From Macrolepiota albuminosa (Eukaryota > Basidiomycota > Agaricomycetes > Agaricales > Agaricaceae), in assembly GCA_027475525.1 (NCBI GenBank), contig JAMWFC010000051.1:1563205-1627204 (forward strand): a stretch of DNA of 64,000 nt. Reading direction: 5' to 3'. Below, in pieces: positions 11,825 to 24,258 of this stretch. Made by a program: the position numbers and the translations under genes. Each line of letters opens with the position of its first letter. The stretch's first letter is position 1. The notes under the pieces are model-generated. The model saw nothing but the letters and a program-made list of their open reading frames with translations. It did no database searches and was not told where the DNA came from.

Positions 11825-12496
11825 ATGTCGCATCATTTATTCCTGCTTTCACCATCGGATACACCACTGTATACGCTTACTCACTACTCCACGAAGCCGG
11901 CGCCGAGCACGACGTCGCCCCTGTCGTCGAACCTGCCCAACTGGTCGACGTCGGCTTTCGCGGGTACACTAACGGCGCTCTCTGGAGCATCAAGCGTGAT
12001 GCACCACGCATCGGGGGGCAATGTGCGGATGGGGGGAGGACAGGACCGCCATGTGATTCAGATGATAGCAAATGCCAGCTTGGATATGATTGAGGACGTT
12101 ATGCGAAGAGAAAACGCGATGTAGGTCGCGTGATTGGCGTGAGCAGATCAAGGGCCTGACAAACGCAGGTACCTAAAGGGTGTGGACAAGTTCAACGAGT
12201 GGACTGTGTCTGCGTTCGTGACGGCCGGAAGTGAGGATGCGCAAGTGTGATGTGGGCTGGGCTGACGGCATCTAGACATGAAGTTTGTGCTGCTGCACGA
12301 GGGGAAGAACGACGAGGGGATCCGGCAGTTCTTCATGGAGGTGTGGGAGCTGTATGTGAAGGTGAGTGGCCATTCCTTGCGAGGAGCGCGGCTGAGGACG
12401 CAGACGATGATGAATCCGTTTCACACGGCGCACACTCTAATTCGGAGCGCGGTCTTTGATGGACGGGTCCGGGCCAGCGCGAAGAAGCATCTGTGA
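11825..12496 (+). CDS. TRS20: TRAPP subunit Trs20/sedlin (TRAPPC2)
   Basis: Core longin-fold subunit of TRAPP complexes, which activate Rab GTPases in ER-Golgi traffic and autophagy. The start ATG at 11825 gives MSHHLFLLSPSDTPLYTL. Exon 1 ends MIEDVMRREN; then YLKGVDKFNEWTVSAFVTAG, MKFVLLHEGKNDEGIRQFF and NPFHTAHTLIRSAVFD follow, all close to sedlin. Three short introns (gtaggt..cgcag, gtgagg..tctag, gtgagt..acgcag) give a clean frame to the TGA at 12494-12496. A Gly/Ser-rich insert after the first strands is longer than in animal sedlin. It could be confused with the paralogue Tca17, but the KGVDKFNEW and AFVTAG blocks favour Trs20. Confidence 0.93.
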
Positions 12497-12724
12497 TCAC
12501 ATGGTCTTCGTGACGTGACTGAATCACGTGGGGGTGGGAATGGGGTGTGATGTGTGACGTGACTTGCTGGTGTGGTGGGTTGTGCTTGGTCTGCATCGTC
12601 GTCTTTCTCTTATCTTCTCTTCTCGTCTTATTATACAAAAAAATCTTCTATTCCTCTTCTCTTTCCGTGACTTAACCATTGTACTCCCATTTCCACTTAA
12701 TTAAAAGTCTATCTATCCCCAGCC

Positions 12725-14228
12725 ATGACTACCGCTCCTCCAAACCCCCGCGCCTCTCTTCTTTCTGGTCTTCGTACTGGCGGCGTCCGATCTGCCTCTG
12801 CATCCATTCCACATACTGCCGCCCCCGCCGCTTCTTTCAATGTTCCTCGTTTCCCTTCCCAGCACAACCTCTCTGCCTCTTTCAACGAGCAGGACGACCA
12901 GCTCACAGACATGCCTCCCCGTGATATCTTTGTTCCCCGTCAGGTTCCTATGACGGCAGCCGTCGATGGCTCGAACAGCCGCTTTTCTACCCATCAAATG
13001 GCACCTCGTGGCTTGAATCCCAATTCTGTCCCATTTAGTCCTGGCACTCCTTTTAACCCAAACATGCAGCCCGCCCAGATGCAGAATCAGGCATTGCAAA
13101 TGCAAATGCTCCAGCTCGAAGTTATGAGAATACAGGCATGTGCTCTCCGTCGCTCCTGTGAACCGTCTGATTGATGATCATTGTCACAAGGCTATCCAGG
13201 CGCAACAACAGATGCAGGCTGAGTTGATTGCCCAAGCACAGCGTCAACAACAGCAGACTCAGTTTCAAACTCAGGTCAGGCGTACCAGCCTCGGCCACAA
13301 CCCGCCTGCCACTGCCGGTCCGATGAGCAACTCATTTGATCTTCGTTCTGCTGCTATAAGCGCGCAGATGCGCCGTGCCACCCAGGCTGAGCATATGAAG
13401 GCTCAGCTTGGCGTTGCAGGCGATGACCAAGTGCCTTTGACTGCTGCCCTCGGGGGCAAATTCGGTAGTCGAACTACCAGCTTGAATGCCACAGCGAATA
13501 TTTCTAGGTTTGCTACAGATGAGCATAACGAATCTGTGCTCCCTCCTACTCCGGGTTCTACCACCGTCATCAGCGGTGGAACTTCACTTGGCATCACGGC
13601 GACGAGCAACAAAGTTGCATTGAATACATCTTCCAAGTCCGATTCCGCTACTTCCTGGAGGCGTGGCGGAAACAACAACTCTGTGTTGAGCGGGCTTAAC
13701 CGTGTTGTGACCTCACCCATGCTCAAAGTGACCCCTCCCAACGAGTCCCAGGATTCCCAGCGCGTTTCGCCGCCTCCTCTTAACCCCTCCGCATCCAAGT
13801 TCCGCCCTCGGCCGTTGCATTTTAGTGGTGCTGCTGCTGCTCCAATGGCCTCTGTCTCCATCGACACTTCCGACGGTAACGATAATGACGATGATACTTC
13901 TTCTGGTACTGCCACGTCCAACTCTTCTCCGACGTCACCCAGGTCGTCTTCTTCATATGGAACATCCCTTTCGCCACGCGAGGAGGCGTCCAAGAAGCTC
14001 TATGAAGGTTTAGGAATTGGTCGCCCAGCCTCCGCGGTATCGGACAGTCAGCAAGTGTCTGCGCCGAGGCTAGTAAGCCAACCGACGAGGCAGCCTCGAG
14101 GGCCGCCTTCGGGCGCAGATGAGCTCGGGCCTAAGAATTTCGCTAGCAGGATTAGGCGTAAGGCTATCGGAGGACTTGGTGCATTGATGGATGCTCGTGA
14201 GAGGAGGGAGCTGGTGGAAGCATTTTGA
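12725..14228 (+). CDS. Conserved-looking Gln/Ser-rich protein of unknown function
   Basis: I cannot name this gene. Two exons: 12725-13135 and 13191-14228. The first 140 residues are Pro/Ser/Asn-rich and run into a Gln/Met-rich amphipathic helix (QMQNQALQMQMLQLEVMRIQ) that continues across the intron as AIQAQQQMQAELIAQAQRQ, so it is probably a coiled coil. The remainder is low-complexity Ser/Thr/Pro with an acidic patch (DGNDNDDDTSSG) and a short basic conserved-looking tail (FASRIRRKAIGGLGALMDAR). The frame-preserving intron has a GC donor (gcatgt...cacaag, 55 nt). An RNA-associated or cytoskeletal scaffold would fit, but that is a guess. The promoter is followed by a pyrimidine-rich leader (12595-12725), typical of well-expressed fungal genes. 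Confidence 0.8.
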
Positions 14229-14814
14229 AAAGATTAGTCTTTTCGGAGCTTCCGTTCTTCCTCCTTTCTGCTCCAACCCAAGAACATTTACTTTCCCCTC
14301 TCCCACATTGCTTTCTGGACTTTAATCTGTTACGCTCGACTGGCTGGACGAGATTGATCGAGCAAGGTTCCGGTTCCTTTAAGTTATATCTACCCACTCT
14401 CGCTCTTCGTCGACAAACCACACCGCCTTCCTTCCCTCTTTGAATCCATAACGGTTCTAAATACGGCGTAAACTATCTCTATGTTTACCTCGTCGTTGTG
14501 CTTTTACATTACCACTATACACTCATTATACATTGACTGTACAATTATCCATCGTGATGCCTGCAAATTTGGTGTTATTATTGAATCCCAGTTGTAAGCA
14601 GCTTGAGTGAGGCAATATCTGTGATGTAATATCACTAGACCTATTTCATATCCTCGATCCTTTCCCCCAGCTTTCAAAGACAAGAACATCAAATGTGTTG
14701 ATGCGTTCATTGCGGCTTTGCAGGAAGGAACTAGAGACACATCAAACCTGATTGAGGATTTTGCGATGTACAGCAGAGTGCGACGAGATCGGATAAAAAG
14801 ACAGAGTACATTAT
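14229..14814. other. Intergenic, convergent 3' ends
   Basis: Between the stop of the Q/S-rich gene and the stop of ARP4. T-rich and CT-rich leader of 3' UTR type at 14230-14460; no coding signal, tRNA or repeat seen. Confidence 0.6.
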
Positions 14815-16610
14815 TCATTTACATCTTTGGCCCACAATAGCTTTCCCATGTTCCTTTGAAACGCAGGGGAAAGATGATCAGCCTACCAACAACTCGGGAT
14901 AGAAGCGGAACCACGTTACCTGCCACTCTTCTCTACTGATCCAAAGTTGGTGGAACGTTCCTAAACTCGCCAAGATGCTACCTCCTAACCAAGCTCCGTA
15001 TTTACGCTCAACGGGGTTCCCGGGGGCATGTATTTTCGTCTGCATCACAAGATTAGTAACTGGACGGACCCGCACTCGCGAAAAGATCGACGTACGTGAG
15101 GGAAACCACGAGTAAGTTCGGCTTGTAAGCGATCGGTGAATCCAGTAAACAGGGTGCCGCCCCCTGTGACGACGACATTACTTGAGAGGACTTGGCGCAG
15201 TTCTGCGTCGCATGCTCGGAAAGTCTCCCCGATGAGAGCGGGTAGATGCTTTGGCAAGTTAGGATTTGAGGCCTGGGAATTTTGCATTGAGAAACCTATG
15301 TGACGGGCCGGACGATGTGGATGATACGAACGACAAGTGGCTGGGGATGGTAGAAAAATTGTTCGCCTACCGACAACCTCTCCGAAGTGAAGTAGGTATT
15401 GTATCCTGTCGGGAATTCGTAGGGCTTAGGCGGACGAGAAGCTGCAGTCCTATAGGATAGGTGTTCGTAGGACAGTAAAGATAAGTAAGCACTTTGGAAC
15501 TCACTGGTCATTCCATCCCTGCTCAAGGACACCTGCTACACTTTGAACCCACTCATCCACCTCCCGAGCTTCAGCCCACAATCGCCAAGACTCAGTTGTG
15601 CCTGCGAGACGGTCCTCTTTTAATGTGAAGCGGGGCGGGGCATTCAGGTCTACAGGCTACCCAAAGACTCACTGGCAGGTTGACAGCGATGGGAGACAAC
15701 ATACCTGTTTGCTGGCAATTAATTGATGGGGTATTAGTTCTATTCCCCTCCGCGTGTGTGCTGGGTTAACAAGTATATGGCGAGCATGTGCATGGACAAG
15801 CTTTGGTAACGAAGAATATGCGAGCCCTGCAAAGAAGTTGGCTTATAGTCAGATGGTGCGATAATGACGCGTGCCTTTGCGGAGAACAAATCCATCCACT
15901 ACAGGTGTTACGCTAGCCATGCTTTTCCCAACATCAATGACAAGAGCGGTACCGCGGCCAGCAGAGAAGCTAAAAAAGAATGTAAGCCCACGCATAGCGT
16001 TACGACGCACAACGGATACAACGAACGCGCTCAAAACACCCGTATTGGCGATGTAAAACGCGGGTACTTGAAATTCTTCAAACATTATTTCTGCCATTCG
16101 TTCGCGATTTGCGGGAGTATTCCATGTCGGTTCTGTCACGAGAATGGGATGTTCTGAGGGCGTACAACGCATGACGTTCACAAGGGCATGTTCTATGAGA
16201 GGAGGGATGGCGTTGAAGTCTTGGACTTGACACACCCATAATCTTGTTAGATCACATTGGTCTATGCTGAGATATATGTACAACTTACTTAGACCATCGA
16301 CAATCGGATTTGAGACCTCCATTCCTGCACGCCATAAGGATGGGCCATTCTCTCCAATATAGAGGTTCAGAGATTTAGAACTTTGCGTCGCGTCGGTTCC
16401 TTCGACTTCCATCGCCGTCTCGTCACTCGTATTAAGGTATCCATATGTGGTTGGGATAACTGCCTTTGGTGTGTCATCTCCGGCGTATCCTGCGCGCAAC
16501 GAAGATGAACCAATATCAACTACAAGTGCTGATACCTCGTCTGCCAAGATGTGAATACCGTTCTGCAGCTGGGGACAGACTCATCGCGTACCTCCACCAT
16601 AGTTTACCAT
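14815..16610 (-). CDS. ARP4: Nuclear actin-related protein Arp4 (BAF53)
   Basis: Actin-fold subunit of the NuA4, INO80 and SWR1 chromatin complexes. The start is a tiny first exon: the ATG at 16610 encodes MVNYGG and splices (gtacgc...ttggcag) into [20 protein letters not shown], the Arp4 N-terminus. The nucleotide-binding segments follow: [58 protein letters not shown] and [20 protein letters not shown]. The C-terminal part holds [20 protein letters not shown] and [20 protein letters not shown], and a last exon ending [11 protein letters not shown] at 14815-14817. Several introns of 50-70 nt are present. Divergent from ERB1, with 187 bp between starts. Confidence 0.95.
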
Positions 16611-16797
16611 TATATATCACACTCGTAAGGCAAGGAAACGAGGCGCAGCTTCAGTGCCAAAGTATTGGCTCAGGGCGTTGGTGAATTAGCGCTACCTAAA
16701 CTGGGAAAAAGCAGTTGATGACAACTGTTTGGAATAAAACCTATTGCCACCCCGATCCAGATTTTTCGAAAAAGCAAAGTACAATTTGCTCTTTGCT
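16611..16797. promoter_or_regulatory. Bidirectional promoter region ARP4/ERB1
   Basis: 187 bp between divergent start codons. No TATA box recognised. Confidence 0.5.
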
Positions 16798-19423
16798 ATG
16801 GCCATCAAGGAGGCCACGAAACCCAGCAAAAAGAGGAAGAATCCGTTGGAGGATGATGCTCCTACCCTACCAACAATTGCGGTCGGAGAGCTGGAAATGT
16901 TGAGCGACGAAGAAGACGACACAGGCGCGGTATCCGACGATGGCGAGGTGGACGAGTTTCCTGAAATTGACACTAGGAGTGACAGCGACGATAGCGACGA
17001 GTTTGAAGAAACAGATGACGAAGATGGTGGAGAAGAGCTTGACGACGATGAAGACGACGAAGAAGATTCAAGCGATGCAGACTCCCTCCATGTCTTTCCG
17101 CAGGCAAAAACCATCATATCCGATATTACTGGACAATTAAAACGCGTCTATCCTGAGATTGAGCCGGATTATGACTCAGACTCCTCAACAGAAGATGTGA
17201 GCACCTCTGTATACTTTCCAGCTTGCGTTGCGTACTTAAAGAACTCAGGCACCTAACCGCGTTGGGAACGTGCCAATGCATTGGTACGACGATCTTCCTC
17301 ATATTGGTTATGATATAGACGGAAAAAAGGTCCTACGTCCAGCGAAAGGAGACGAGTTGGATAAGTTTTTATCCACTGTAGAAGACCCTTCCGCATGGTC
17401 AGTCATACATCTCAATATCACGGTTTAACCTTGACAAATGATAAAAGGACATCTGCATTTGATAAAAATACTCAGATGGACAAGCCTCTAACGAGCGAAG
17501 AACTTGACATCATCCGCAGATTGTACGCAGGCGAAGTGCCGGACGCTACTTACAATCCCTATGAGCCAACTACAGAATGGTTCACTGGTAAAGGAAAAGA
17601 GGAAATAATGCCCCTTTCATCTGCTCCAGAACCTAAACGTCGATGGGTACGGAGTAAATGGGAGAAACAAAAAGTAAGTACCTTCCGATGTCGCGTTCAA
17701 ATCCGAGGCCTCATGTTCAATTGCATATGTAAGATAATGAAAATTGTTCGTGCCATACGGCAAGGACGAATCATAGGTTCAAAGCCAAAAACCACTTCCA
17801 AATTCTCTTTCTACTCCATTTGGTCAGAACCCTCATCATCGCAACTCCCCCCACTACCAGCACCGAAGCCTCGGCTTCCCACTAACTCTGAGTCATACAA
17901 CCCACCAGAGGAATATCTCCCGACTGAGGAAGAACGCAGAGAATGGGAAGCTCAGGACCCTGAAGACCGAGAGCAGGACTATCTGCCAAAGAAGTATTCT
18001 GCGTTGCGACTCGTCCCAGCCTACGATTCCTTCATCAAGGATCGCTTCAATCGTCAATTAGACCTCTACCTTGCTCCAAGGATCCAACGGACTAAGCTCA
18101 ACGTTGACCCCAGCACATTGATACCCAAGTTGCCTAGTCCAAGTAGCTTAAAACCTTTCCCCAACTACAAAAGCTTGAAATTCATGCACTCCAAGGGTCG
18201 AGCAAGGTGTGTCAGTGTCAGTCCTGACGGTGGGTGGGTGATCAGCGGTGATGAAAACGGTCAAGTGAGTCTCTGGGAGGTTAACGTTGGACGCGAAATC
18301 AAGCGTTGGAATTTCGACAGCAAGATAGGAGCTGTGGAATGGTGCCCACGGCTTGACGTCCGCTACTTTGTCGTATCTGTGTGAGTAAAATTTTGGCCTT
18401 TTAGATGGGCACCGTTTGACATGCTGGTTTCAGCGAGGAGAAAATCCATTTCATCATACCTCCGAATCTACCGACTTCAATTCTTTCCCTCACACAAGCT
18501 CTGTTAGCCCCTTCCTCTCTTCCTCCTGCAGCGGCACCATCTCCTGTGAAATGGATCACACCGGCAACCAACACTTGGTCAATCAACACACCTATCTTGA
18601 CTGCCAGCATGCCGCCTTCCTCTGGGTTGCCGGTTCAGTTGGCATGGCACCGAAAAGGTGATTACCTCGCAAGCGTTTGTGAGTTATCTCCTCTCTTTTT
18701 ACCATTCTCAGAGCTTAATTGACACGGGTTTCAGCGACTGGAGCAACTCAGGGTGGTGTATGGATTCATCAAGTCCCCCGTAGGCATTCTCAAGCCCCGT
18801 TCAAGAAAGTTAAGGGTACGGTCCAAATGGTTCTATTCCACCCGTTGAAACCCCATTTCTTCGTGGCTGTAAGCGTAAATTACTTTTACATCTATGTGTC
18901 ATGACGTTTTGTTTCAAGACCCAGCAATACGTCCGACTTTATAACCTTTCTGAGCAGAAGCTCTTGAAGACTCTACAACCTGGCATTAAATGGATATCAT
19001 CTATGGACGTTCATCCTTCTGGCGACCATCTCATCGTTGGCGGTTACGACAGGAAGTTATGCTGGTTTGATCTAGAGCTCAGTGATAAGCCCTACAAAAT
19101 CTTGAGGTTTGTTATATCTTCGATTACAAACTTGACCTTAACTCTTGCATCCATTCAGGTACCATACACGTGCTATACGCTCGCTCAATTTCCATCCTTC
19201 ATATCCACTCTTTGCCTCCTCCTCGGATGATGGCTCCATTCAGATCTTTCATTCGAGGGTCTATAATGACCTCATGACGGATCCTTTAATTGTTCCGTTG
19301 AAAATACTGCGCGGCCACGAAATTCGGGATGGTCTTGGTGTGCTACAGATAAAGTGGTCTAGTCGGCAACCATGGCTTATCAGCAGTGGAGCTGACAGTT
19401 CAGTTGCGGTGTGGTGCAGCTGA
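16798..19423 (+). CDS. ERB1: Ribosome biogenesis protein Erb1 (BOP1)
   Basis: WD40 protein of the PeBoW-type complex (Nop7-Erb1-Ytm1) needed for 27S pre-rRNA processing and 60S assembly in the nucleolus. The ATG at 16798 gives [20 protein letters not shown], a basic nuclear signal, then a long Asp/Glu/Ser-rich stretch (about residues 35-105). The BOP1NT domain follows: [75 protein letters not shown] and [20 protein letters not shown]. The WD40 propeller starts near [20 protein letters not shown] and continues over four more exons ([59 protein letters not shown]) to [13 protein letters not shown]. The frame is intact after intron removal. Regulation is not visible. Confidence 0.96.
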
Positions 19424-20272
19424 TGCTGGATGTTATCCTTTCTGACAGTTAACTTCGATTGTTCGCTGCCTTTTAGTATGCATGGTATTCAGGGACTTCT
19501 GTAGCTCCTATTAATCTATGGCTCACGACAAGTGTTCGCAAGTTTTGTAGAACGTCATGCATTTTTTTGCCACGACGGTTAGCGAGCTGAAATAAGCGTG
19601 GTTACTAAGGTCAAATCGCGGCCTAGCCAAAAATTATCAATCCGCTTGCTTCGTAGTCATTGAAAATTTCCAGATACTTCACCCCTCATGAATTCGACGT
19701 AATTCGGGATAGGAAGGATTCGACAACCTCGACCGAATACTCTGGTTTATCCGTCCCTTCTGGACAGACTGAGTGTAAGCCTCAAGAACGCCCTTTCAAT
19801 ATACTTACCGGAACCCCGACAACTCCACGGAAATGTAGAGAAAATCTCTTCTGATTTATCAAAGATGTCAGATGACTGTATTCACTCGTAATTCGTGTTC
19901 TTTAGACACACGCTAGAGACACGCCACCCGAATTCCAGCGAGCTGGCTGCTGAGCAGAGATATGCTACCTACGTAAGTTCCCCTCTATAATCGCACCCTT
20001 CCGTCACATGCCAAAAAACATGTCGAGCTGCCAAATGACTCACTGGGGATAGTTTGGGAACCTCGGGGAAATGACTGCCAGAAAGAGTTTCCCGGTTACT
20101 TACTCAATCTTTTGATATAGATGAAGATGGACTAACGACATAGACCCTTGAGAAGCGGCGGTATGATCGGGAGACGAGACCATAATCTTTAAAAGCGAGA
20201 ACGCAAAGGATATCCACTAAACTCCGTGTCTCATTCTCTTGCTTTTTTTCCTGCTCGAGACGGTGCGCCACG
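19424..20272. other. Intergenic region ERB1 to DUF6533 gene
   Basis: 849 bp holding the ERB1 3' UTR and the upstream region of the membrane protein. A short ORF at 19660-19854 has no domain, no homologous look and no splice context, so I do not call it. No repeat seen. Confidence 0.5.
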
Positions 20273-22065
20273 ATGGTTAAATGGTCAGACCCTCAGGAGA
20301 TTATAAAAGACTCCGGTATGTTCTTGCTTTCACCATATTTATTAGTGTAACATCTGAAACAGAGATCTTCTCAAAACTCATACTCGCACTCTTTGGTGTG
20401 TACGTATGGGAGTTGTTTATGACCTCGGACTTTGAGTGGTCCCTCCTCAGCAGAAAAAGGAAGTTTCGGTGGCCATTGGTGTGTTTGTCGTTAGTATTTA
20501 TTGCGATTGTACACTCAATGCGTGCTTGTAGAGTTTGTGTCGCAATTTTGAAGTTGATCTCTCGCTGAAACTGCTTCAAGTTTTCTTCTTTCTCTGTCGT
20601 TATTGCATGCTTTTGGCATTTGTTGGTCTGTGGGTGTCTACGTATCTTGTTTCTTGTTTAGTCGCACTTATTGACGAGGGACAGAATCGTCTCTCTCAAT
20701 ATCACTACTCCAGTAAGAGGTTCTTTCTTTGTATCATCTCAATTTCACCAAACGTTCTTCTCAGATCAACTGCGGAGTGCGTTCCCAATTTCCATCTCTA
20801 AAAAGCTGTTAATGGCGAATCATTCACGTTCAGGCCTTGTATACTTTTAATTCGGTGCTTCATGATCCGTCACTCTCGTTGTAGCCTCTTAAATGTTTTC
20901 AGTGGACTGGCAACATGACAATTCTGTGTGCTTCAACCTCCCTCATGTTGAGAACGTGAGTGCAAATTCCCATTTACATGTTGTTCGAACCTTATCCTCT
21001 ATAGTGTCGCTTTATGGGAGCGCAACCGCATTGTCGTGGCATCTCTAGGCACTCTCTGCCTTGCACACTGGGCTCTTCTGTACCGAACGATGTTCATCGT
21101 AAAGGCTGTATGGGATAATCAACATCAAACTTGCGAGGTCATTGCAACCAATCCGTCACTACTCAATGTTACATTTTTTTTCAGTGTGTTTTTTCTTGCA
21201 TGCTCTTTCTCATTCATCTTTACATTTTTCGGTAGCGATGCTTTTCGACCTTGTTATTCTCATCTTCACGGCAGTGGCTTTACTCAAGAAGCATTCTGCA
21301 AGAACGGATCTCTGGAAGCTGCTCTTTCACGACGGTCTTGTCTATTTCCTTATATCATTTTCCACAAATTGCATACCAGCAGTCCTTAATGTTCTCAATC
21401 TGAACAGTAAGTCTCACGTCGTATGTCATCGTCGATGACTTCTGACTTGACGTGATAGCGCCCATGAATGTGTGAGTGTGATACGTCTCATTGAAATCCT
21501 CGTCCTAACGTGATCATACTTTAAACAGAATGGCTACGGTGAGTACATAGCAGGCGATGCCAAATCCTTGTGGGCCCTGACTGGTTGTATTGCTAGATTC
21601 CGGCTGCCACGGTCACGTATGTACCCGCTTATCGTTCATGTCCTGTCATTCCTAGTGACATCGGAACAGCTCTATTGCCGCGTGCCGTGCAGTAATCAGG
21701 CTACTAGAGTTCAAGTCATGCGATGTCTATGTGCACTCAATGTCCAACGTAGCTAGCGTTCACCCTATTCGGCACAGCACACCGTACTCTCCAAAATATG
21801 CACTTAAGCGCCCTGAAGTTCACGTTACCACTGAACATATTACCATGGCTGAATTCTCGTATGGGTTTCATTACTGAATCTCAGAATTACTAACAATGCC
21901 ATAGACCGTCCAGCACTGACTCACCATATAGTAAGAATCGTACCTCGTCTGTGGACCTTAGTTCACCAAGGGATATGGAAGGTCAATTGGAGAAAAGCGA
22001 AAGAGAATCTTTTGTCTTTCCGCAACCGGTCTGATCAATTGGGACTCGGTGAGAGTTCGAAATAG
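20273..22065 (+). CDS. DUF6533-type multispan membrane protein
   Basis: Integral membrane protein of a family known to me only from mushrooms and relatives, function unknown. The ATG at 20273 starts MVKWSDPQEIIKDS, and the exon after next carries the DUF6533 block YVWELFMTSDFEWSLLSRKR followed by KFRWPL and FFLCRYCMLLAFVGL. Later exons give ALWERNRIVVASLGTLCLAH, a membrane helix, the LFDLVILIFTAVALLKKH segment, and LVYFLISFSTNCIPAVLNVL: about six or seven membrane helices. The cytosolic tail ends RNRSDQLGLGESSK, TAG at 22063-22065. At least seven introns make exact borders uncertain, but the conserved order is complete. No enzymatic motif. Confidence 0.78.
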
Positions 22066-22286
22066 TTGTAGTTAGTATCTTATATCTTGTGATTATTTGA
22101 TCTTGGTGTTTGTAGACCTTGTGAACAGCGGAAACGTGATACATACGTCTATTGCAATAGAGTTCTGTCGTTCAAAGAGCATTTTGAGTTCGTTTGTAAA
22201 GCGGGTAATTTGTCGATAGCGAAATTAAGAAAACTGGGCGGTATGAGAATAAAAGCAGTACAACCATCAACATAGGCAATGTAGTA

Positions 22287-22944
22287 TCATCGTCTTCTCT
22301 TTGCTCGTCCAGCTTTTCGTCTACCGGCAAGCCCTCCTTGACGATTTATTCCAGTTCGCTTGGGCTTGGGATCTAGTCCTTTCGAAAGTCTCCATTCTTC
22401 TCTTCTTGACCCTCGAGGTCCGTGTGTTGATATAGGTTTTGTAGGCTCCGTGTCAACGGACATGGCATCTGCATAGATGATAGATAAGAATCGATAGTAG
22501 GTGCTGAAGAATCCGGGTCAACCTGCCGGTTCTCTTGCTGGATCCGTATTTTTGTCTGTGGAGTTGAAAAGTCAATGAAAGTTCCCGCTTTGCTGAGTTG
22601 ACGAGTCAGGAAAGAGAGATCTGACGCTTCAACCAGCCTCGTCCTGCAAAAGAGCCCAAAAACTGAGTCCGACCAGGTCCTCCCTTCGAAAATGTGTCCA
22701 TTATCTCCACAGTAATGTTGCTGGAATCTAAAAGACCAAATGTTGCAAACCAACACCAACCTGGGATAAAATCCTCTCCCTCTTCCTCTTCACCTTGTAC
22801 ACCACCGGAGTCCTTCGACACGACAGCCGCAAGTTTTGAATTGAGTCGATGTAATCGTGCGGCTTCTGCCGCTGCATAGACGCTGTCTTCGCGTTTCTTG
22901 TTGCGATAAGTACGCTTCGACTTGGACCTTATGGATTTTGCCAT
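22287..22944 (-). CDS. DUF2423/Llp-like small basic nucleolar protein
   Basis: Homologue of LLP/learning-associated protein (DUF2423), small basic proteins linked to ribosome biogenesis. The ATG at 22944 gives MAKSIRSKSKRTYRNKKRED, then SVYAAAEAARLHRLNSKLAA, the family N-terminal block. A spacer with EEEEGED follows. After introns, KPISTHGPRGSRREEWRLSK and LDPKPKRTGINRQGGLAGRR lead to a Lys/Arg-rich end RAKRRR, TGA at 22287-22289. Both conserved ends are present, so the gene is complete; the middle intron borders (about 22560-22790) are approximate. Convergent with the DUF6533 gene. Confidence 0.85.
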
Positions 22945-23702
22945 CGAGATGAAGGTCTGTAGTTTACATGAAGGCAATAAGAGTCAACAAAATTCTTAAG
23001 CGGAGTATCAATTGGCACGTGGCTGACGGGACCGAATCGCGAAAAATACGAACATCCGAGTCGACGAATATTCTTGGTTGCGGGCTGTCGCTGCGCCACC
23101 TCAAACGAGTTTAGGAATACATTTGGACCTGAGTCAAAGGATTTGCGAATGAACCTTGGATCTGAATTACAGATGTCGAACTTTCAAAGATGTGAGTTTC
23201 AGATGAGTCCTAACTGTGACCTGTACGGTGCAAGGGGGCGCTTGGAATCTTTGGACCATGCTCTTCTCAACCCGCGATCTCTCTGACCCCTGGAAGGATC
23301 ATACATAGTCAAATAGGAATCACTTGATTCTTTGCAATACTACTCTGGCCTGATTCAAAATCTCTTCTTATCATGTACTTGTCCGAACACATAAAATCAA
23401 CGGATTGAATGAGAACATCTCAAGAAGTAAAGATGACCTATTTGGTAAAAGTGTATAGAACTCATCTCAAGTCTTTTTTCTGCAAGGTGACTTGATATCA
23501 CGAAGACCAAGCGAACCGAACAATCGTGACGGGGGAAACATTGGGCCTTTCCATTTGATTATAGGACACCACTTATGAAAAGCGTACTTCTAGATACCAA
23601 TAAGTGTTCATAAGATACAGAGTGTAGTCCAATGAAGAGAAGGCTCATGTCAAGGATCCTCAAAGTGCAGACCTGTGCTCACGGCAAGACCGATGTCCTA
23701 AA
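22945..23702. other. Intergenic upstream of the Llp-like gene
   Basis: 758 bp between the Llp-like start and the SmF stop. Short ORFs (for example 23074-23286) lack recognisable content. No repeat or RNA gene seen. Confidence 0.5.
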
Positions 23703-24176
23703 TCAGGTTCGATCTTCGGTATCGATTTCAGCTGGAGCCTCTCTGTAAAGGAAGAAGACAGCGTCAGGCTAGAAGCAGTAGAGAAAAACGTCAGACTTAT
23801 AATATAGAGAACATTGTTGCATCTGGAAATGGAATAAGTGTCAAAGTACATAAAAGAGGGTTTAAAGCACACACCGGATGAAGACTTCTCCGAGAGCTCC
23901 GTTGGATTTCCCGTCTTGAAACTCCTCCGTATTGGCAAGCTGTGTAAAACGATTAGGCTATAATTACAGTTCTAAGAATTGCGAATACTTGGAGGTTCAT
24001 GTAGCCATCAGTGCTGACAAGAAAACCCTTATACTCTAACCCCCATTTTAGCCTGACAAAGACAGGCTTTCCGGTAAGCTCCTGCATGAAGGGCTTCGGG
24101 TTGACGGGATTAACCTGAATCAACATACTTCAATGACGAGCATGAGACACGACAGAGGAAAACGCACAGACGCCAT
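23703..24176 (-). CDS. SMX3: Spliceosomal Sm protein F
   Basis: Sm-ring subunit of U1, U2, U4 and U5 snRNPs. The first exon codes only MAS (ATG at 24176) and splices through gtgcgt...ttcag to [20 protein letters not shown]. The Sm1 motif continues [20 protein letters not shown], next exon [20 protein letters not shown], then Sm2 IRCNNVLYI and a short tail ending EIDTEDRT. About 90 residues, right for SmF. The last splice is odd: the best reading uses an acceptor at ttacagag rather than ttacag, giving IIKAPAEID. Divergent from the NC2-beta gene with 82 bp between starts. Confidence 0.92.
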
Positions 24177-24258
24177 AGTGGTTCAAAAAGACGCGTGCGG
24201 ACTTAGAAATGACTGATAAATGCTGGATTGCGACTTGCATCCTGTTTGCTCTTAAACC
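24177..24258. promoter_or_regulatory. 82-bp bidirectional spacer SMX3/NC2-beta
   Basis: Two general gene-expression factors start back to back across 82 bp. A shared promoter is inferred; no element is identified. Confidence 0.55.

Noticed and set aside
16940..17140. Acid-rich alternative frame inside ERB1
   Set aside because: It is the shifted reading of the Asp/Glu-coding GAC/GAA run of ERB1.
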